This document shows, piece after piece, positions 6,989 through 16,726 of a DNA stretch of 62,217 bases. The position numbers and the translations under genes are program-made. Within the stretch, counting starts at the first letter, position 1. Each line of letters begins with the position of its first letter. Origin of the DNA: Methanomassiliicoccaceae archaeon UBA370 (GTDB lineage Archaea; Thermoplasmatota; Thermoplasmata; Methanomassiliicoccales; Methanomethylophilaceae); the NCBI GenBank assembly GCA_002505345.1, contig DAUY01000004.1, positions 1 to 62,217 of the forward strand. The letters are read 5' to 3'. The notes beneath the pieces are model-generated. The model saw only the letters and a list, made by a program, of their open reading frames with translations, was not told where the DNA came from and ran no database searches.

Positions 6989-8346
6989 CAGTAATGAAGT
7001 TCGGGGGCACCAGCGTTGGATCGCCCGAGTCGTTGAAGAGTGTAGCTGAAATAATAGTGTCCACGGAAGGGCAGAAAGTGGTCGTCGTGTCCGCGATGTC
7101 GGGAGTGACGAACTTCCTTGTCGAAGCGGCGGACAGCGACAAGATCGATTGCAAACAGGTGATCGAGACGTTCTCCAGAAAGCATCTGGCTGTTGCCGAG
7201 GCGCTGTTCGACGGGGAGCAGATGAAGGCGTTCCTGGAGGAGTTCGACGCCAGGATCGTCTCGTTCGAGAAGACCCTCCGCGGAGACAGGAAGGACCCGT
7301 TCTACAAGGACGCGGTCACGTCCTCGGGGGAGAGGTTCTCCTCGCTGATATTGTCCCATGTGCTGAAATCCATGGGGCAGAAGTCCGTGGCGCTCACGTC
7401 CGCGGCGGCAGGCATACACTCCGACGGAGTCCCCCTCAACGGCTTCGCCGACCTGAAGCGCACAGACGCCGACATCAACATGAAGGTCAGACCTATACTC
7501 GAGCAGGGCGCTATACCCATAATCACAGGGTTCTACGGCATGAACGACCTCGGAAAGCCGCTGACCTTCGGCCGGGGAGGCTCCGACTATTCGGGGGCCG
7601 TTGTCGCCAACGCCCTCACGGCAGACGAGCTGCAGATCTGGACCGACGTGGACGGATTCATGTCAGCTGACCCCAGGATCGTTCCGGACACCATACGCAT
7701 AGACGAGATGAACTACGGGGAGGCCGCAGAGCTTGCTTACTTCGGCGCCAAGGTGCTGCACCCCAGGACGATCGAGCCCGCTAGGCAGAGGCACATACCC
7801 GTAAGGGTCAAGAACACCTTCAAGCCCGAAAGCCCCGGAACGCTCATACACCACCTCAGAGGACCGAAGAACGGTCTGCTGATGAGCGTGGCCGCCAAGA
7901 CCGACCTGTCCATAATCACGATCAGCTCGGCGGAGATAGCATACCGTCCCGCCATGGTCGCAAGGATAATAGAGAAGATAGCCGAGAAGAACGTCATAAT
8001 CTACTCCATATCCACCTCCCTTTCGACGGTGGCGTTCCTGCTGCACAACAACGATGTGCAGCACACCCTCAATCAGCTGAACTCCCTGGCGGACACGGAT
8101 ATCGAGAAGATAAACGTTAAGAGCGACGTGGCGCTTGTCTGTTGCGTAGGCGACGATCTGCTGGACAAGTGCGGAGTCTCCGGGGACATATTCGGCGCCG
8201 TGAAGGAAGTAGGCACCAACGTGGAGATGATCTCCGAAGGCGCCTCCGACTCGTCCCTGAACTTCGTGGTGCCCATGGAGACGGTCGTCAGCACCGTCAG
8301 GGCGCTCCACGCCAAGTTCGTGAGGGGTAAAAATGGAAGACTATGA
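6982..8346 (+). CDS. lysC: Aspartate kinase
   Basis: Phosphorylates aspartate to feed lysine, threonine and methionine synthesis. The 454 aa hold an amino-acid-kinase domain with MKFGGTSVG at the N-terminus, SSGERFSS, and GRGGSDYSGA in the ATP site, followed by two C-terminal ACT domains (from about residue 315) that usually mediate feedback inhibition. The ATG at 6982 has GAGGTG eight bases upstream. An earlier in-frame ATG would lie within dapB and add non-family sequence. The gene overlaps lysA by 14 bases. Placement inside the lysine operon suggests a lysine-dedicated isoenzyme. Confidence 0.95.
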   Translation: MLTVMKFGGTSVGSPESLKSVAEIIVSTEGQKVVVVSAMSGVTNFLVEAADSDKIDCKQVIETFSRKHLAVAEALFDGEQMKAFLEEFDARIVSFEKTLRGDRKDPFYKDAVTSSGERFSSLILSHVLKSMGQKSVALTSAAAGIHSDGVPLNGFADLKRTDADINMKVRPILEQGAIPIITGFYGMNDLGKPLTFGRGGSDYSGAVVANALTADELQIWTDVDGFMSADPRIVPDTIRIDEMNYGEAAELAYFGAKVLHPRTIEPARQRHIPVRVKNTFKPESPGTLIHHLRGPKNGLLMSVAAKTDLSIITISSAEIAYRPAMVARIIEKIAEKNVIIYSISTSLSTVAFLLHNNDVQHTLNQLNSLADTDIEKINVKSDVALVCCVGDDLLDKCGVSGDIFGAVKEVGTNVEMISEGASDSSLNFVVPMETVVSTVRALHAKFVRGKNGRL

Positions 8347-9589
8347 ATCTGACGGCGGCAGGATGCTGTTCGCCGGGATGTACGTTTCGGATATCGCAAG
8401 GGAGTTCGGCACTCCTGTCTACGTAACGGACGAGCAGAGGCTCCGGAAGAACTACAGGGATGTCTACGGAGCATTCTCCAAGGAGATGGATACCCGCATC
8501 CACTATGCATGCAAGGCCAACAGCAACCTCGCGGTGCTGAGGATACTGCAGCAGGAAGGGTCCGGGATAGACGCCGTGTCCATAGGGGAGGTGCTCACGT
8601 GCCTGAAGGCGGGATTCACCGCCGACCGCATAATGTACACCGGGGTCAACGTCAGCGACGAGGAGCTCAGGGCCGTGTCGGACCTGGGCGTCATGATCAA
8701 CATTGATTCGGAGTCCGAGCTGGAAAGGCTCGCCCTGATCGGTCCCGGATCGCAGATATCGGTGAGGATCAACCCCGACGTGGGGTCCGGACACAGCGAC
8801 AAGGTCATCACCGGTAAGAAGGGCACCAAGTTCGGAATCCCGGCGGACCGGGCCATAAACGTTTATTCACGCGCCAAGGACCTGGGTTTCGACATCCGCG
8901 GAATACATGCGCACATAGGGTCCGGCGGACAGTCCGTCGAGCCCTTCGTCGACGAGGCCGAGGTGCTGGCAAACATCACGAACTCGCTCGGCGAGATCGG
9001 CATCGAACTGGAATTCATCGATATCGGAGGAGGTATCGGAGTTCCGTACAAGATGAACGAAGAACCTATGGACCTGAATGAGATGGCCATAGAGGTCACC
9101 GACATGATCAAGATGGAGACGGACGTCAAGACGATTGTCCTGGAGCCCGGAAGGTACATCGTCGCCGACACGACGCTACTTCTGACCAAATGCGTCGACG
9201 TGAAGGACCTGGGCACCAAGAAGTACGTGGGGGTGGACGCGGGCATGAACACGTTGGTCCGTCCTGCCATGTACGACTCTTACCACCATATCGCAATAGC
9301 AGACAAGTTCGGAAAGGTATGCACAGCGAAATACGACGTGGTCGGACCGATATGCGAATCGGGAGACTACCTGGCGCACGAGCGCGTGCTCCCCGACCCG
9401 CAGGAGGGCGACATCCTGGCAGTATACGACGCCGGAGCCTACGGGTTCTCGATGTCCAGCAATTACAATTCGAGGCCCTTGTGCAGAGAGGTCCTCGTGA
9501 ACGGCGGAAAGGCAGAGCTCATCCGCGAAGCCGAAACGGTCGAAGACCTGTGGAGGCTCCAAAAGGTACCCGCGAGGCTCTTAAGATGA
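8333..9589 (+). CDS. lysA: Diaminopimelate decarboxylase
   Basis: PLP enzyme that decarboxylates meso-diaminopimelate to lysine, the last step. The 418 aa show the PLP lysine Lys61 in YACKANSNLAVL, HIGSGGQ, the glycine-rich GGGIGVPY phosphate loop, EPGRYIV and CESGDYL with the substrate-contacting cysteine. Start and stop overlap both neighbours (14 bases with lysC, four with dapF). Its place before dapF rather than at the operon end is a local gene order and does not alter the pathway. Confidence 0.97.
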   Translation: MEDYESDGGRMLFAGMYVSDIAREFGTPVYVTDEQRLRKNYRDVYGAFSKEMDTRIHYACKANSNLAVLRILQQEGSGIDAVSIGEVLTCLKAGFTADRIMYTGVNVSDEELRAVSDLGVMINIDSESELERLALIGPGSQISVRINPDVGSGHSDKVITGKKGTKFGIPADRAINVYSRAKDLGFDIRGIHAHIGSGGQSVEPFVDEAEVLANITNSLGEIGIELEFIDIGGGIGVPYKMNEEPMDLNEMAIEVTDMIKMETDVKTIVLEPGRYIVADTTLLLTKCVDVKDLGTKKYVGVDAGMNTLVRPAMYDSYHHIAIADKFGKVCTAKYDVVGPICESGDYLAHERVLPDPQEGDILAVYDAGAYGFSMSSNYNSRPLCREVLVNGGKAELIREAETVEDLWRLQKVPARLLR

Positions 9590-10419
9590 TCTTCTGGAAA
9601 TATCACGGCCTGGGCAACGACTTCGTGCTGATCGACGGCACCGACGGCGACGTCGAGATAGACAAGGAATGGTGCAGAAGCATATGCAGGCGCAACTTCG
9701 GCATAGGGGCCGACGGCGTACTGTACGTGCTGCCCGGGGAGGACACCGACATAACGATGCGGATAATCAACGCCGACGGAACGGAGGCGGAGATGTGCGG
9801 CAACGGAATCAGGTGTGTGGCGAAATACGCCTACGACAGCGGCCTCGTCAAAAGCCAATCGTTCAGCATCCACACCCTCGCAGGCGACAAAGAGGCCCAG
9901 GTCACGCTGGGGGATGACGGCAGGGTGTCCACCGTCGCCATAGATATGGGGGCCCCGATACTCAACGGCAGGTCCATCCCCATCAACTACGACGGACGGT
10001 TCATCGACGAACCCTTCATGGCGGGGAGCCTGAGGATCAGAGGTACTGCGGTATCCATGGGGAACCCGCACTTTGTCACGTTCACGGAGATGCCGGAAGA
10101 AACCATCAACAGGCTGGGGCCCGAACTCGAAAAGAACGAATTCTTTCCAAAGAAGACCAACGTGGAGTTCTGCAGCATGAAGGAGGGCAAGATCCACGTC
10201 CGCGTGTACGAACGCGGGGCGGCCTGGACCCTGGCATGCGGGACCGGCGCCTGCGCTTCGACGGTTGCCGCCGCGCTGATAGGCCTCGTGCCCTTCGATT
10301 CCCCCGTGGACGTCTGTCTGCCGGGCGGATGGCTCAAGGTCACCGTTGCCAGGGACATGGACTGCGTGATGATGGAAGGCCCGGCTGAGTTTGTTTTCAA
10401 AGGAGAGACGACGATATGA
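9586..10419 (+). CDS. dapF: Diaminopimelate epimerase
   Basis: Cofactor-independent epimerase converting LL- to meso-diaminopimelate. The 277 aa have the family start (FWKYHGLGNDFVLID) and both catalytic cysteines: Cys71 in EMCGNGIRC and the second in ACGTGACAS near the C-terminus. The ATG overlaps the lysA stop (ATGA), and a much longer reading frame upstream is a shadow of lysA. The 3' end overlaps dapL by four bases. Confidence 0.97.
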   Translation: MIFWKYHGLGNDFVLIDGTDGDVEIDKEWCRSICRRNFGIGADGVLYVLPGEDTDITMRIINADGTEAEMCGNGIRCVAKYAYDSGLVKSQSFSIHTLAGDKEAQVTLGDDGRVSTVAIDMGAPILNGRSIPINYDGRFIDEPFMAGSLRIRGTAVSMGNPHFVTFTEMPEETINRLGPELEKNEFFPKKTNVEFCSMKEGKIHVRVYERGAAWTLACGTGACASTVAAALIGLVPFDSPVDVCLPGGWLKVTVARDMDCVMMEGPAEFVFKGETTI

Positions 10420-11573
10420 AGAATTACGATCAGGCAGAAAGGCTTCAGAAGCTCCCGCCCTACCTATTTGTAAGGCTGGAGGAGCTCACGGCGAAGAAGA
10501 AGGAAGAGGGCATGGACATGATCGATTTCGGGATCGGGGACCCCGACCTTCCGACGCCCGAGCCCATAGTCAAGGCCGTTCAGGAAGCGCTTCCCGTCAA
10601 CAAGAACCAGAAGTACTCCTCCTCGCAGGGCGAGAAGGACCTTCGCACGGCGATAGCCGAATGGTACAAGCGCAGATACGGCGTGGACGTGGACCCCAAG
10701 ACCCAGGTATGCGTGACCCTCGGCTCCAAGGAGGCCATATTCAACATCTCGCAAGCGTTCGTGAACGCCGGCGAGACCATAATAGCGCCCAGCCCGGGGT
10801 ACCCCGTGTATTCGGGGGCCTCCACGCTCTTCAACGACGCCGAATGCGCGGAAGTGGACCTCAGACCAGAGAACGACTGGCTGCTGGACGTCGACGACTG
10901 CCCCGACGGCGCGAGGATGATGTACCTCAACTACCCGAACAACCCCACTGGGGCCACCTGCGACCTGGACTACCTGAAGGGAGTGGCGGAATGGTGCTCC
11001 GAGAAGGGGACCATATTGGCATACGACAACGCCTACAGCGAGATGTGCTATGACGGATACAGGGCGCCTTCCATACTCCAGGCCACCGACGACGCCATCG
11101 AGTTCGGTTCTTTCTCGAAGACATTCAACATGACCGGTTACAGGCTGGGATACGCAGTGGGCAACCCCGACCTCATATCCGGGCTCAAAAAGTGCAAAGG
11201 CCAGATAGATTCCGGTGCCCCCATATTCATACAGAAGGGCGGGATAAAGGCCCTGAGCATGTACGGGGAGGACGGGTCTGCGCCCAAGGCCGTAGAGGAC
11301 AACATGAAGATATACGCCGAAAGGCGCAAGGCTATCGTGGACGGCTTCAGGAAGCTCGGGTTCGACGTAAAGATGCCCAAGGGGACGTTCTACGTCTGGT
11401 TCGACTGTGGAATGCCCTCGATGAAATTCACCGAGAAGCTCATCGATTGCGGGGTCGTGGTAACTCCTGGGTCGGGCTTCGGCAAATCCGTCGGCAATTA
11501 CGCCAGGGTCGCCGTCACCCAGTCCCTCGACCGCATCGAAGAGGCCTTCGACAGGATAAAGAAGGTCCTCTGA
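10416..11573 (+). CDS. dapL: LL-diaminopimelate aminotransferase
   Basis: Fold-type I PLP aminotransferase that makes LL-diaminopimelate from tetrahydrodipicolinate in one step, bypassing the acylated intermediates. The 385 aa contain the PLP lysine in SFSKTFNMTGYR, NYPNNPTGA and FGIGDPDLPTP. With dapA, dapB, dapF and lysA in the same operon and no dapD/C/E, the assignment to the DapL route is strong. By sequence alone, a general aspartate-like aminotransferase would be the alternative. Last gene of the operon; the next gene converges on it with no gap. Confidence 0.92.
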   Translation: MKNYDQAERLQKLPPYLFVRLEELTAKKKEEGMDMIDFGIGDPDLPTPEPIVKAVQEALPVNKNQKYSSSQGEKDLRTAIAEWYKRRYGVDVDPKTQVCVTLGSKEAIFNISQAFVNAGETIIAPSPGYPVYSGASTLFNDAECAEVDLRPENDWLLDVDDCPDGARMMYLNYPNNPTGATCDLDYLKGVAEWCSEKGTILAYDNAYSEMCYDGYRAPSILQATDDAIEFGSFSKTFNMTGYRLGYAVGNPDLISGLKKCKGQIDSGAPIFIQKGGIKALSMYGEDGSAPKAVEDNMKIYAERRKAIVDGFRKLGFDVKMPKGTFYVWFDCGMPSMKFTEKLIDCGVVVTPGSGFGKSVGNYARVAVTQSLDRIEEAFDRIKKVL

Positions 11574-12806
11574 TCACTCCTGGGGGAACTTCCGCCGGGA
11601 GTACCTCAGGGCCTCAACCACCGGCAGGGGCTGCCCCATCAGGAAGGACTCCAGGGCTCCCCCTCCGGTGCTAGTGTAGGAGAAGCTGTCCGAAAGGTCG
11701 AACTTGTCGGCCGCTCCTCCGGTGTGACCTCCGCCTATCACCGACTGGCCTTTGCTGTCTACCATGGCCTTCATCAGCACATGGGTTCCGATGGCGAAAT
11801 CATCTTTTTCTATCATCCCCGCGGGTCCCGACATGAAGGAGGTCCTGGAGGACAGTATGACCTTTCTGAACTTCTCGGCGCTCTCGTCGCCTATGTCCAG
11901 GGCTGGTTCCGCAGTCGGAAGGTCGCCGATGTTTATGCACACTCTTCTGCCGTTCCGCTCCACGGCGACGTCCACGGGCAGAAGGATCCTCTGACCGTAT
12001 CTGTTCATGACATCCACCGCGGCCGACACGTTTTCGGGCGTCAGCTCCTCCCTGAGTATGGCCAGGCTGGCCTCTCCTATGTCCACTCCCCGGGCATACA
12101 GGAACGCGTTGCCCGCGAGGCCTGTCAAGATCACCGTATCGGCCGTACCGGTGCCCAGTACATGCTCTATCATGACGGAGATGTCTCCGAACTTGGCCCC
12201 TCCGAGGATGAAGACCGACGGACGGCGGGGCTCGTCGAATATGGCCCTGAGCGCGAATATCTCCTTCATCATCAGCCTGCCCGATGCCGACGGGAGCCTG
12301 GCCTCGAATCCGACAAGGGAGCACTGGGAGCGGTGGGCGGCACCGAAGGCGTCGCACACGTAGTAGTCGAAAAGCGGTGCGAGGGTCCTGACGAGGTCTG
12401 AATCGGCATGCTCCTCGATGCCCGCCTCGATCGATTCGGAGTCGATCTCCCTCACGTTTCCAAGCATCAGGGCTTCTCCGGGCCTGAGGGCCTTTATCGC
12501 CTTCTTCGCGGCATCGCCCATGACGTCGTCCACATACTTCACCGGGGCGTTGAGGTTCTTGGAGAGCCGCTCGGCGTGCTGCTCGAGCGAGATGTAATCC
12601 CATTTGCCCTTCCTGCCCTGGTGGGCGATTATGACCAGTTTGGCCTTCTTGCCCATAAGCTCCCTTACCGTGGGGACTATCCTCCTGATCCTCGAGTCGT
12701 TGAGTATCCTGAGCGTTTCCTTGTCCAGAGGACAGTTCACGTCGACTCTCAGCAGGACGGCCTTGTCCTTGAAGTCGAAATCCCCCAGCGTGTAGAAGTC
12801 GCGCAT
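11574..12806 (-). CDS. pgk: Phosphoglycerate kinase
   Basis: Interconverts 1,3-bisphosphoglycerate and 3-phosphoglycerate with ADP/ATP in glycolysis and gluconeogenesis. The 410 aa match the family: RVDVNCPLD near residue 20, HQGRKGK, the hinge region, and the C-terminal nucleotide-binding VIGGGHTGGAADKF. It follows the GAPDH gene by nine bases on the same strand, forming a two-gene triose-phosphate operon. Confidence 0.96.
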   Translation of the reverse strand: MRDFYTLGDFDFKDKAVLLRVDVNCPLDKETLRILNDSRIRRIVPTVRELMGKKAKLVIIAHQGRKGKWDYISLEQHAERLSKNLNAPVKYVDDVMGDAAKKAIKALRPGEALMLGNVREIDSESIEAGIEEHADSDLVRTLAPLFDYYVCDAFGAAHRSQCSLVGFEARLPSASGRLMMKEIFALRAIFDEPRRPSVFILGGAKFGDISVMIEHVLGTGTADTVILTGLAGNAFLYARGVDIGEASLAILREELTPENVSAAVDVMNRYGQRILLPVDVAVERNGRRVCINIGDLPTAEPALDIGDESAEKFRKVILSSRTSFMSGPAGMIEKDDFAIGTHVLMKAMVDSKGQSVIGGGHTGGAADKFDLSDSFSYTSTGGGALESFLMGQPLPVVEALRYSRRKFPQE

Positions 12807-12815
12807 GGAGTCACC

Positions 12816-13835
12816 TCAGCATCTGTACGGGATACCGAGCGCCTGATTGGTCATCTTGACCGAGTCCGCCGCATCGCAGACCTTGCACATGGACCTGATG
12901 CAGTCCACGTTCTCCGGTACCACGTCCGACTCCTGATGCACCGCCTGGTAGTAGTACAGCGTATTGCCCGCGGCCTTGACGCCGTCCTCCCATACTACGA
13001 TCTCATACATGTCCGACCTGTCCCTGGCAAGGTCCCTGGACAGCTCCATGATCTCCGCCGTCGACTTGATGCCGGACGCGGAGTCCACCATCCTGACGCG
13101 GGAGGAGTTCCTTATCGCTTCGACCGCGGCCTCCGTGGATGCGGGGTTCTTGAGCTCCAGCGTGACGGTGTGCATGTGCATTATTGTCGTGGAGGCTTTT
13201 ATCGCCATGGTATTGATGTTGACCCATGGCATGATGCTCTGGACGTCGGGACCGTGGTGGGTCGGCAGCTTGACCGTAGGCTCCAGCCCGTTGATCGGCC
13301 CGCTCTTGCTGTCCCCCGGGTCCGCGGCCCTTCTGACCAACGTTACGTACGCCTTCTCGATTCCGAACTGGCGATCTATCGGATAGAGCGTCCTCAGCAG
13401 CCCGGTGGTGTTGCATGAGACAACACGGGAGAACTGCGCACCCCAGGACTCCTTGTAGTTTGCCGTGGAGTTGAAAGATATGCCTGTCAGGCTGTGGTCC
13501 TCCCCTCCCTGGAATATCGCCTTTATGCCCGCTTTGGCGTAAACGGCCTTGTACTCGGGGCCCACGTTTCCGGGCGTGCAGTCGACCATGATGTCGACCT
13601 TGCCGCAGAGGTCCTCGACCGTCCCCCCGACCGGCACGTTCGCTTTTTCGAACAGTTCGATACTTTTCTGAGGCGTGTAGAGGTCGAATCCTCTGTACCT
13701 TGCGACCTCTGACTCAAAGGACGGGCGGGTCTTGGTCACACCGACGACCTCCATGTCATCCTGTGCGCTCACTGCGGAGGCGACCCTTTTCCCTATGGTT
13801 CCGAATCCGTTGATACCGACCTTGATTAAAGCCAT
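12816..13835 (-). CDS. gap: Archaeal phosphorylating glyceraldehyde-3-phosphate dehydrogenase
   Basis: Type II archaeal GAPDH, NAD(P)-dependent, acting mainly in the gluconeogenic direction in methanogens. The 339 aa begin at ALIKVGINGFGTIGKRVASA (Rossmann motif) and have the catalytic cysteine in VVSCNTTGLLRT and the family QGGEDH segment. The ATG at 13835 was chosen because the family starts there; the longer reading frame upstream crosses the promoter. Divergent from ilvB across a 119-base AT-rich spacer that must hold promoters for both. Confidence 0.95.
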   Translation of the reverse strand: MALIKVGINGFGTIGKRVASAVSAQDDMEVVGVTKTRPSFESEVARYRGFDLYTPQKSIELFEKANVPVGGTVEDLCGKVDIMVDCTPGNVGPEYKAVYAKAGIKAIFQGGEDHSLTGISFNSTANYKESWGAQFSRVVSCNTTGLLRTLYPIDRQFGIEKAYVTLVRRAADPGDSKSGPINGLEPTVKLPTHHGPDVQSIMPWVNINTMAIKASTTIMHMHTVTLELKNPASTEAAVEAIRNSSRVRMVDSASGIKSTAEIMELSRDLARDRSDMYEIVVWEDGVKAAGNTLYYYQAVHQESDVVPENVDCIRSMCKVCDAADSVKMTNQALGIPYRC

Positions 13836-13954
13836 GAAACACCTGCGTGGGCATATGGCTCCCGATACATAAACTTCTTCCGTGCGCGCATTTCGGCGCG
13901 CTTTTCCAAATAACATTATAAAAAATAAGTGCAATACGTCGCCGGAGACCAACC

Positions 13955-15628
13955 ATGAAAGGAAACAGAGCATTGCTCCAAATGCTGGAGGACAGAGGTG
14001 TCGAGACCATGTTCGGATATCCGGGCGGTAGCGTAATCTCGATCTACGACGAGATAATGAACTCATCGATCAACCATGTCCTAGTACGCCACGAGCAGTG
14101 CGCCGCCCACATGGCCGACGGATATGCCAGAGCGAGCGGCAGGCCAGGCGTCTGCATGGCCACCAGCGGACCCGGTGCCACTAACATGATCACCGGCATC
14201 GGCACCGCCTACGCCGACTCCACCCCCATGCTGGCACTTACCGGACAGGTCGGAACCGGCTCGCTGGGTCTCGGCGCATTCCAGGAAGTGGACGCTTACA
14301 GCCTCCTCATGCCTATCACGAAACACAACTTCAGGGTCCTGGACGTCAACAGGCTTCCCCATGCGGTGGACGAGGCCTGGAAGATATGCCAGTCCGGGCG
14401 ACCGGGGCCGGTCCACATCGACCTCCCCTCGGACCAGATGAACTCCGATATCGACGAGAGCCTGATGGGAGTCTCGTACGGGATAAAAGAGCCCAGGGAA
14501 GACATGTCCCAACTGGGGACCGCGATCCAGTGGATCAAAGAGGCCCAGCGGCCGGTCCTGCTGATCGGCGGCGGCGCCATAAGCGCCAACGCTTCCGAGG
14601 AGGTCACGAGACTTGCGGAGATGATCTCGGCGCCGGCGGTCTTCACCCTGATGAGTATGGGCACCATATCCACGGAGCACCCGCTCAACCTGGGGCCGCT
14701 GGGTATGCACGGCAGGATGTGCGCCCTCGACACGTTCCGCAACGCCGACCTGGTCATAGCCATAGGCACGAAGTTCTCCGACAGGACGTTCAGCCCCCAT
14801 ACCAGGTTCGACAAGGCATGCAAGGTCGTCCAGATAGACATCGACGCGACGGAGTTCGACAAGCACAGGAACACGGACGTCAACCTCCTCTGCGATGCCA
14901 AGAAAGGGGTCTCGGCGCTGATCGAAGGACTCTACGGCTACAAGGACATGCACGCTGACTGGAACAAGACCTATTCCGAGTACAGAAAGCGTTGCAAGTG
15001 CAAGACAGACATCGATCTAAAGCCGATAGTCCCCCAGAAGATAATCTACGAGATCAACAGGCTTATCGACAAGAATGACGACATGATCGTCACCACCGAC
15101 GTCGGACAGAACCAGATGTGGGCGATGCACTACCTGCACGTCCACAGGCCCAGGCAGTTCCTGTCTTCCGGAAGCTTCGGGACCATGGGGTTCGGACTCC
15201 CCTCCGCCATAGGGGCGAAGGCCGCCAAGCCCGACAACACCGTCATCACGATAACCGGAGACGGAGGATTCCAGATGGTCCAGCAGGAGCTGGCCACATC
15301 GGTGGCCGAGGACCTGCCCGTCATAATCGTCCTGCTGAACAACGGATGGCTCGGCATGGTCAAACAGTGGCAGAAGCTGTTCTGGAACAAGAGGTACAGC
15401 GAGACCGAGCTTGGCGCGGACCCCGACTTCTCCAAGATAGCCGAGGCGTACGGCGCCAAGGGCATGATCGTCGAGAAGCCTGGAGAGATCGCCGATGCTC
15501 TGAAGGTCGCGATGGACAGCGGCGAGACGTGCCTGCTGGATATCCATATAGACCCCGAGGAGGACGTACTCCCGATGTTGCCCGCCGATCCCAAGCAGGC
15601 GCTGGTCAAAGGACGCTGCCAGTACTGA
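13955..15628 (+). CDS. ilvB: Acetolactate synthase large (catalytic) subunit
   Basis: ThDP- and FAD-dependent enzyme that condenses two pyruvates (or pyruvate and 2-oxobutyrate) at the entry to valine, leucine and isoleucine synthesis. The 557 aa have the ThDP-activating Glu in LVRHEQCAAHMADGYARASG, a central FAD domain, and the ThDP motif GDGGFQM followed by NNGWLGMVKQWQ. A TATA-like CATTATAAAA precedes it. ilvC follows at a short distance, but no regulatory subunit gene (ilvN/ilvH) lies here. Confidence 0.95.
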   Translation: MKGNRALLQMLEDRGVETMFGYPGGSVISIYDEIMNSSINHVLVRHEQCAAHMADGYARASGRPGVCMATSGPGATNMITGIGTAYADSTPMLALTGQVGTGSLGLGAFQEVDAYSLLMPITKHNFRVLDVNRLPHAVDEAWKICQSGRPGPVHIDLPSDQMNSDIDESLMGVSYGIKEPREDMSQLGTAIQWIKEAQRPVLLIGGGAISANASEEVTRLAEMISAPAVFTLMSMGTISTEHPLNLGPLGMHGRMCALDTFRNADLVIAIGTKFSDRTFSPHTRFDKACKVVQIDIDATEFDKHRNTDVNLLCDAKKGVSALIEGLYGYKDMHADWNKTYSEYRKRCKCKTDIDLKPIVPQKIIYEINRLIDKNDDMIVTTDVGQNQMWAMHYLHVHRPRQFLSSGSFGTMGFGLPSAIGAKAAKPDNTVITITGDGGFQMVQQELATSVAEDLPVIIVLLNNGWLGMVKQWQKLFWNKRYSETELGADPDFSKIAEAYGAKGMIVEKPGEIADALKVAMDSGETCLLDIHIDPEEDVLPMLPADPKQALVKGRCQY

Positions 15629-15704
15629 ACGGCCCATAGCCCGACGGACGGGAACGATACCTTTTAGTCTATAAAGCAGTTGGACCTCCAAGTAGGTGGA
15701 TAAA

Positions 15705-16697
15705 ATGAAGATTTACCACGATGCAGATGTGGACATAAATGTCCTTAAAGGAAAGACGGTCGCCGTCATGGGCTACGGATCCCAGGGGAGGGCGCAGGCC
15801 CTCTGCTTCAGGGATTCCGGCCTCGACGTGGTGATCGGGCTCAGGAAAGACGGAAAATCATGGAACAAGGCAAAGGAGGACGGCTTCAAGGTCGTCGATT
15901 TCGCCGAGGCCGCCAGGACGGCGGACGTGATCATGATGCTCCTCCCCGACGAGGTCCAGCCAAAGGTGTACAAGGAGTTCGTCGAGCCCAACATCAGAGA
16001 GGGATGCGCCCTTGAGTTCGCCCACGGTTTCGCGATAACCTACAAGACCATCGTTCCTCCGAAGAACATCGACGTCATAATGATGGCCCCCAAAGCGCCC
16101 GGTGACAAAGAGAGGGACGTCTTCGTCGAAGGGTTCGGAGTTCCGGCCCTCGTATGCGTCCACCAGGACTACACCGGAAACGCCAAGAAGATCGCTCTGG
16201 CACTTGCCAAAGGCCTCGGAGCCACCCGTGCGGGGGTCTTCGAGACCACGTTCGACAACGAGACCCTTACCGACCTGTTCGGCGAGCAGGCGGTCCTGTG
16301 CGGAGGGACCACCGGCCTCATCAAGTCGGGATTCAAGACCCTCGTCGAGGGCGGATATCCTCCCGAGATGGCGTACTTCGAAGTGTGCCATGAGGCGAAG
16401 CTCATCGTCGACCTCATAAACGAGGGCGGTTTCGAGAAGATGTGGCACGTCGTTTCCAACACTGCAGAGTACGGAGGCCTCACCAAGAGGGACCTGGTCA
16501 TAACCGAAGAGTCCGAGAAGGGAATGAAGAAGATCCTGGACGACATCGAGTCCGGAAAATTCAAAGCTGACTGGACCGGAGAGTGGGCCAACGACCTGAA
16601 GAACCTGAAGGCGATGGAGGAGAAGGAGAAGGCCCTCCAGATCGAAGTCACCGGCAGGGAGATAAGGAAGCTCTTCGAAAAGAAGAAAAAGAACTGA
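15705..16697 (+). CDS. ilvC: Ketol-acid reductoisomerase
   Basis: Isomerises and reduces acetolactate or acetohydroxybutyrate with NAD(P)H in branched-chain amino-acid synthesis. The 330 aa are class I length: MGYGSQGRAQA (Rossmann) near residue 25, then a C-terminal knotted domain with the metal-ligand region ETLTDLFGEQAVLCGG. ATG 15705 was preferred over GTG 15696 because AGGTGG sits at proper distance only from the ATG. The same 14 bases around the start recur at rpoF. The C-terminus is lysine-rich (FEKKKKN). Confidence 0.96.
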   Translation: MKIYHDADVDINVLKGKTVAVMGYGSQGRAQALCFRDSGLDVVIGLRKDGKSWNKAKEDGFKVVDFAEAARTADVIMMLLPDEVQPKVYKEFVEPNIREGCALEFAHGFAITYKTIVPPKNIDVIMMAPKAPGDKERDVFVEGFGVPALVCVHQDYTGNAKKIALALAKGLGATRAGVFETTFDNETLTDLFGEQAVLCGGTTGLIKSGFKTLVEGGYPPEMAYFEVCHEAKLIVDLINEGGFEKMWHVVSNTAEYGGLTKRDLVITEESEKGMKKILDDIESGKFKADWTGEWANDLKNLKAMEEKEKALQIEVTGREIRKLFEKKKKN

Positions 16698-16726
16698 ACC
16701 AACGGCCGGGTGGCGCTTTGAGCAGG

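Noticed and set aside
9190..9585. N-terminal extension of DapF by more than 130 codons
   Set aside because: It lies inside lysA in another frame; the family start FWKYHGLGNDF follows the ATG at 9586.
12816..14066. A 416-codon GAPDH with a long N-terminal extension
   Set aside because: The extension crosses the divergent promoter and the start of ilvB and has no GAPDH similarity; the family start is at 13835.
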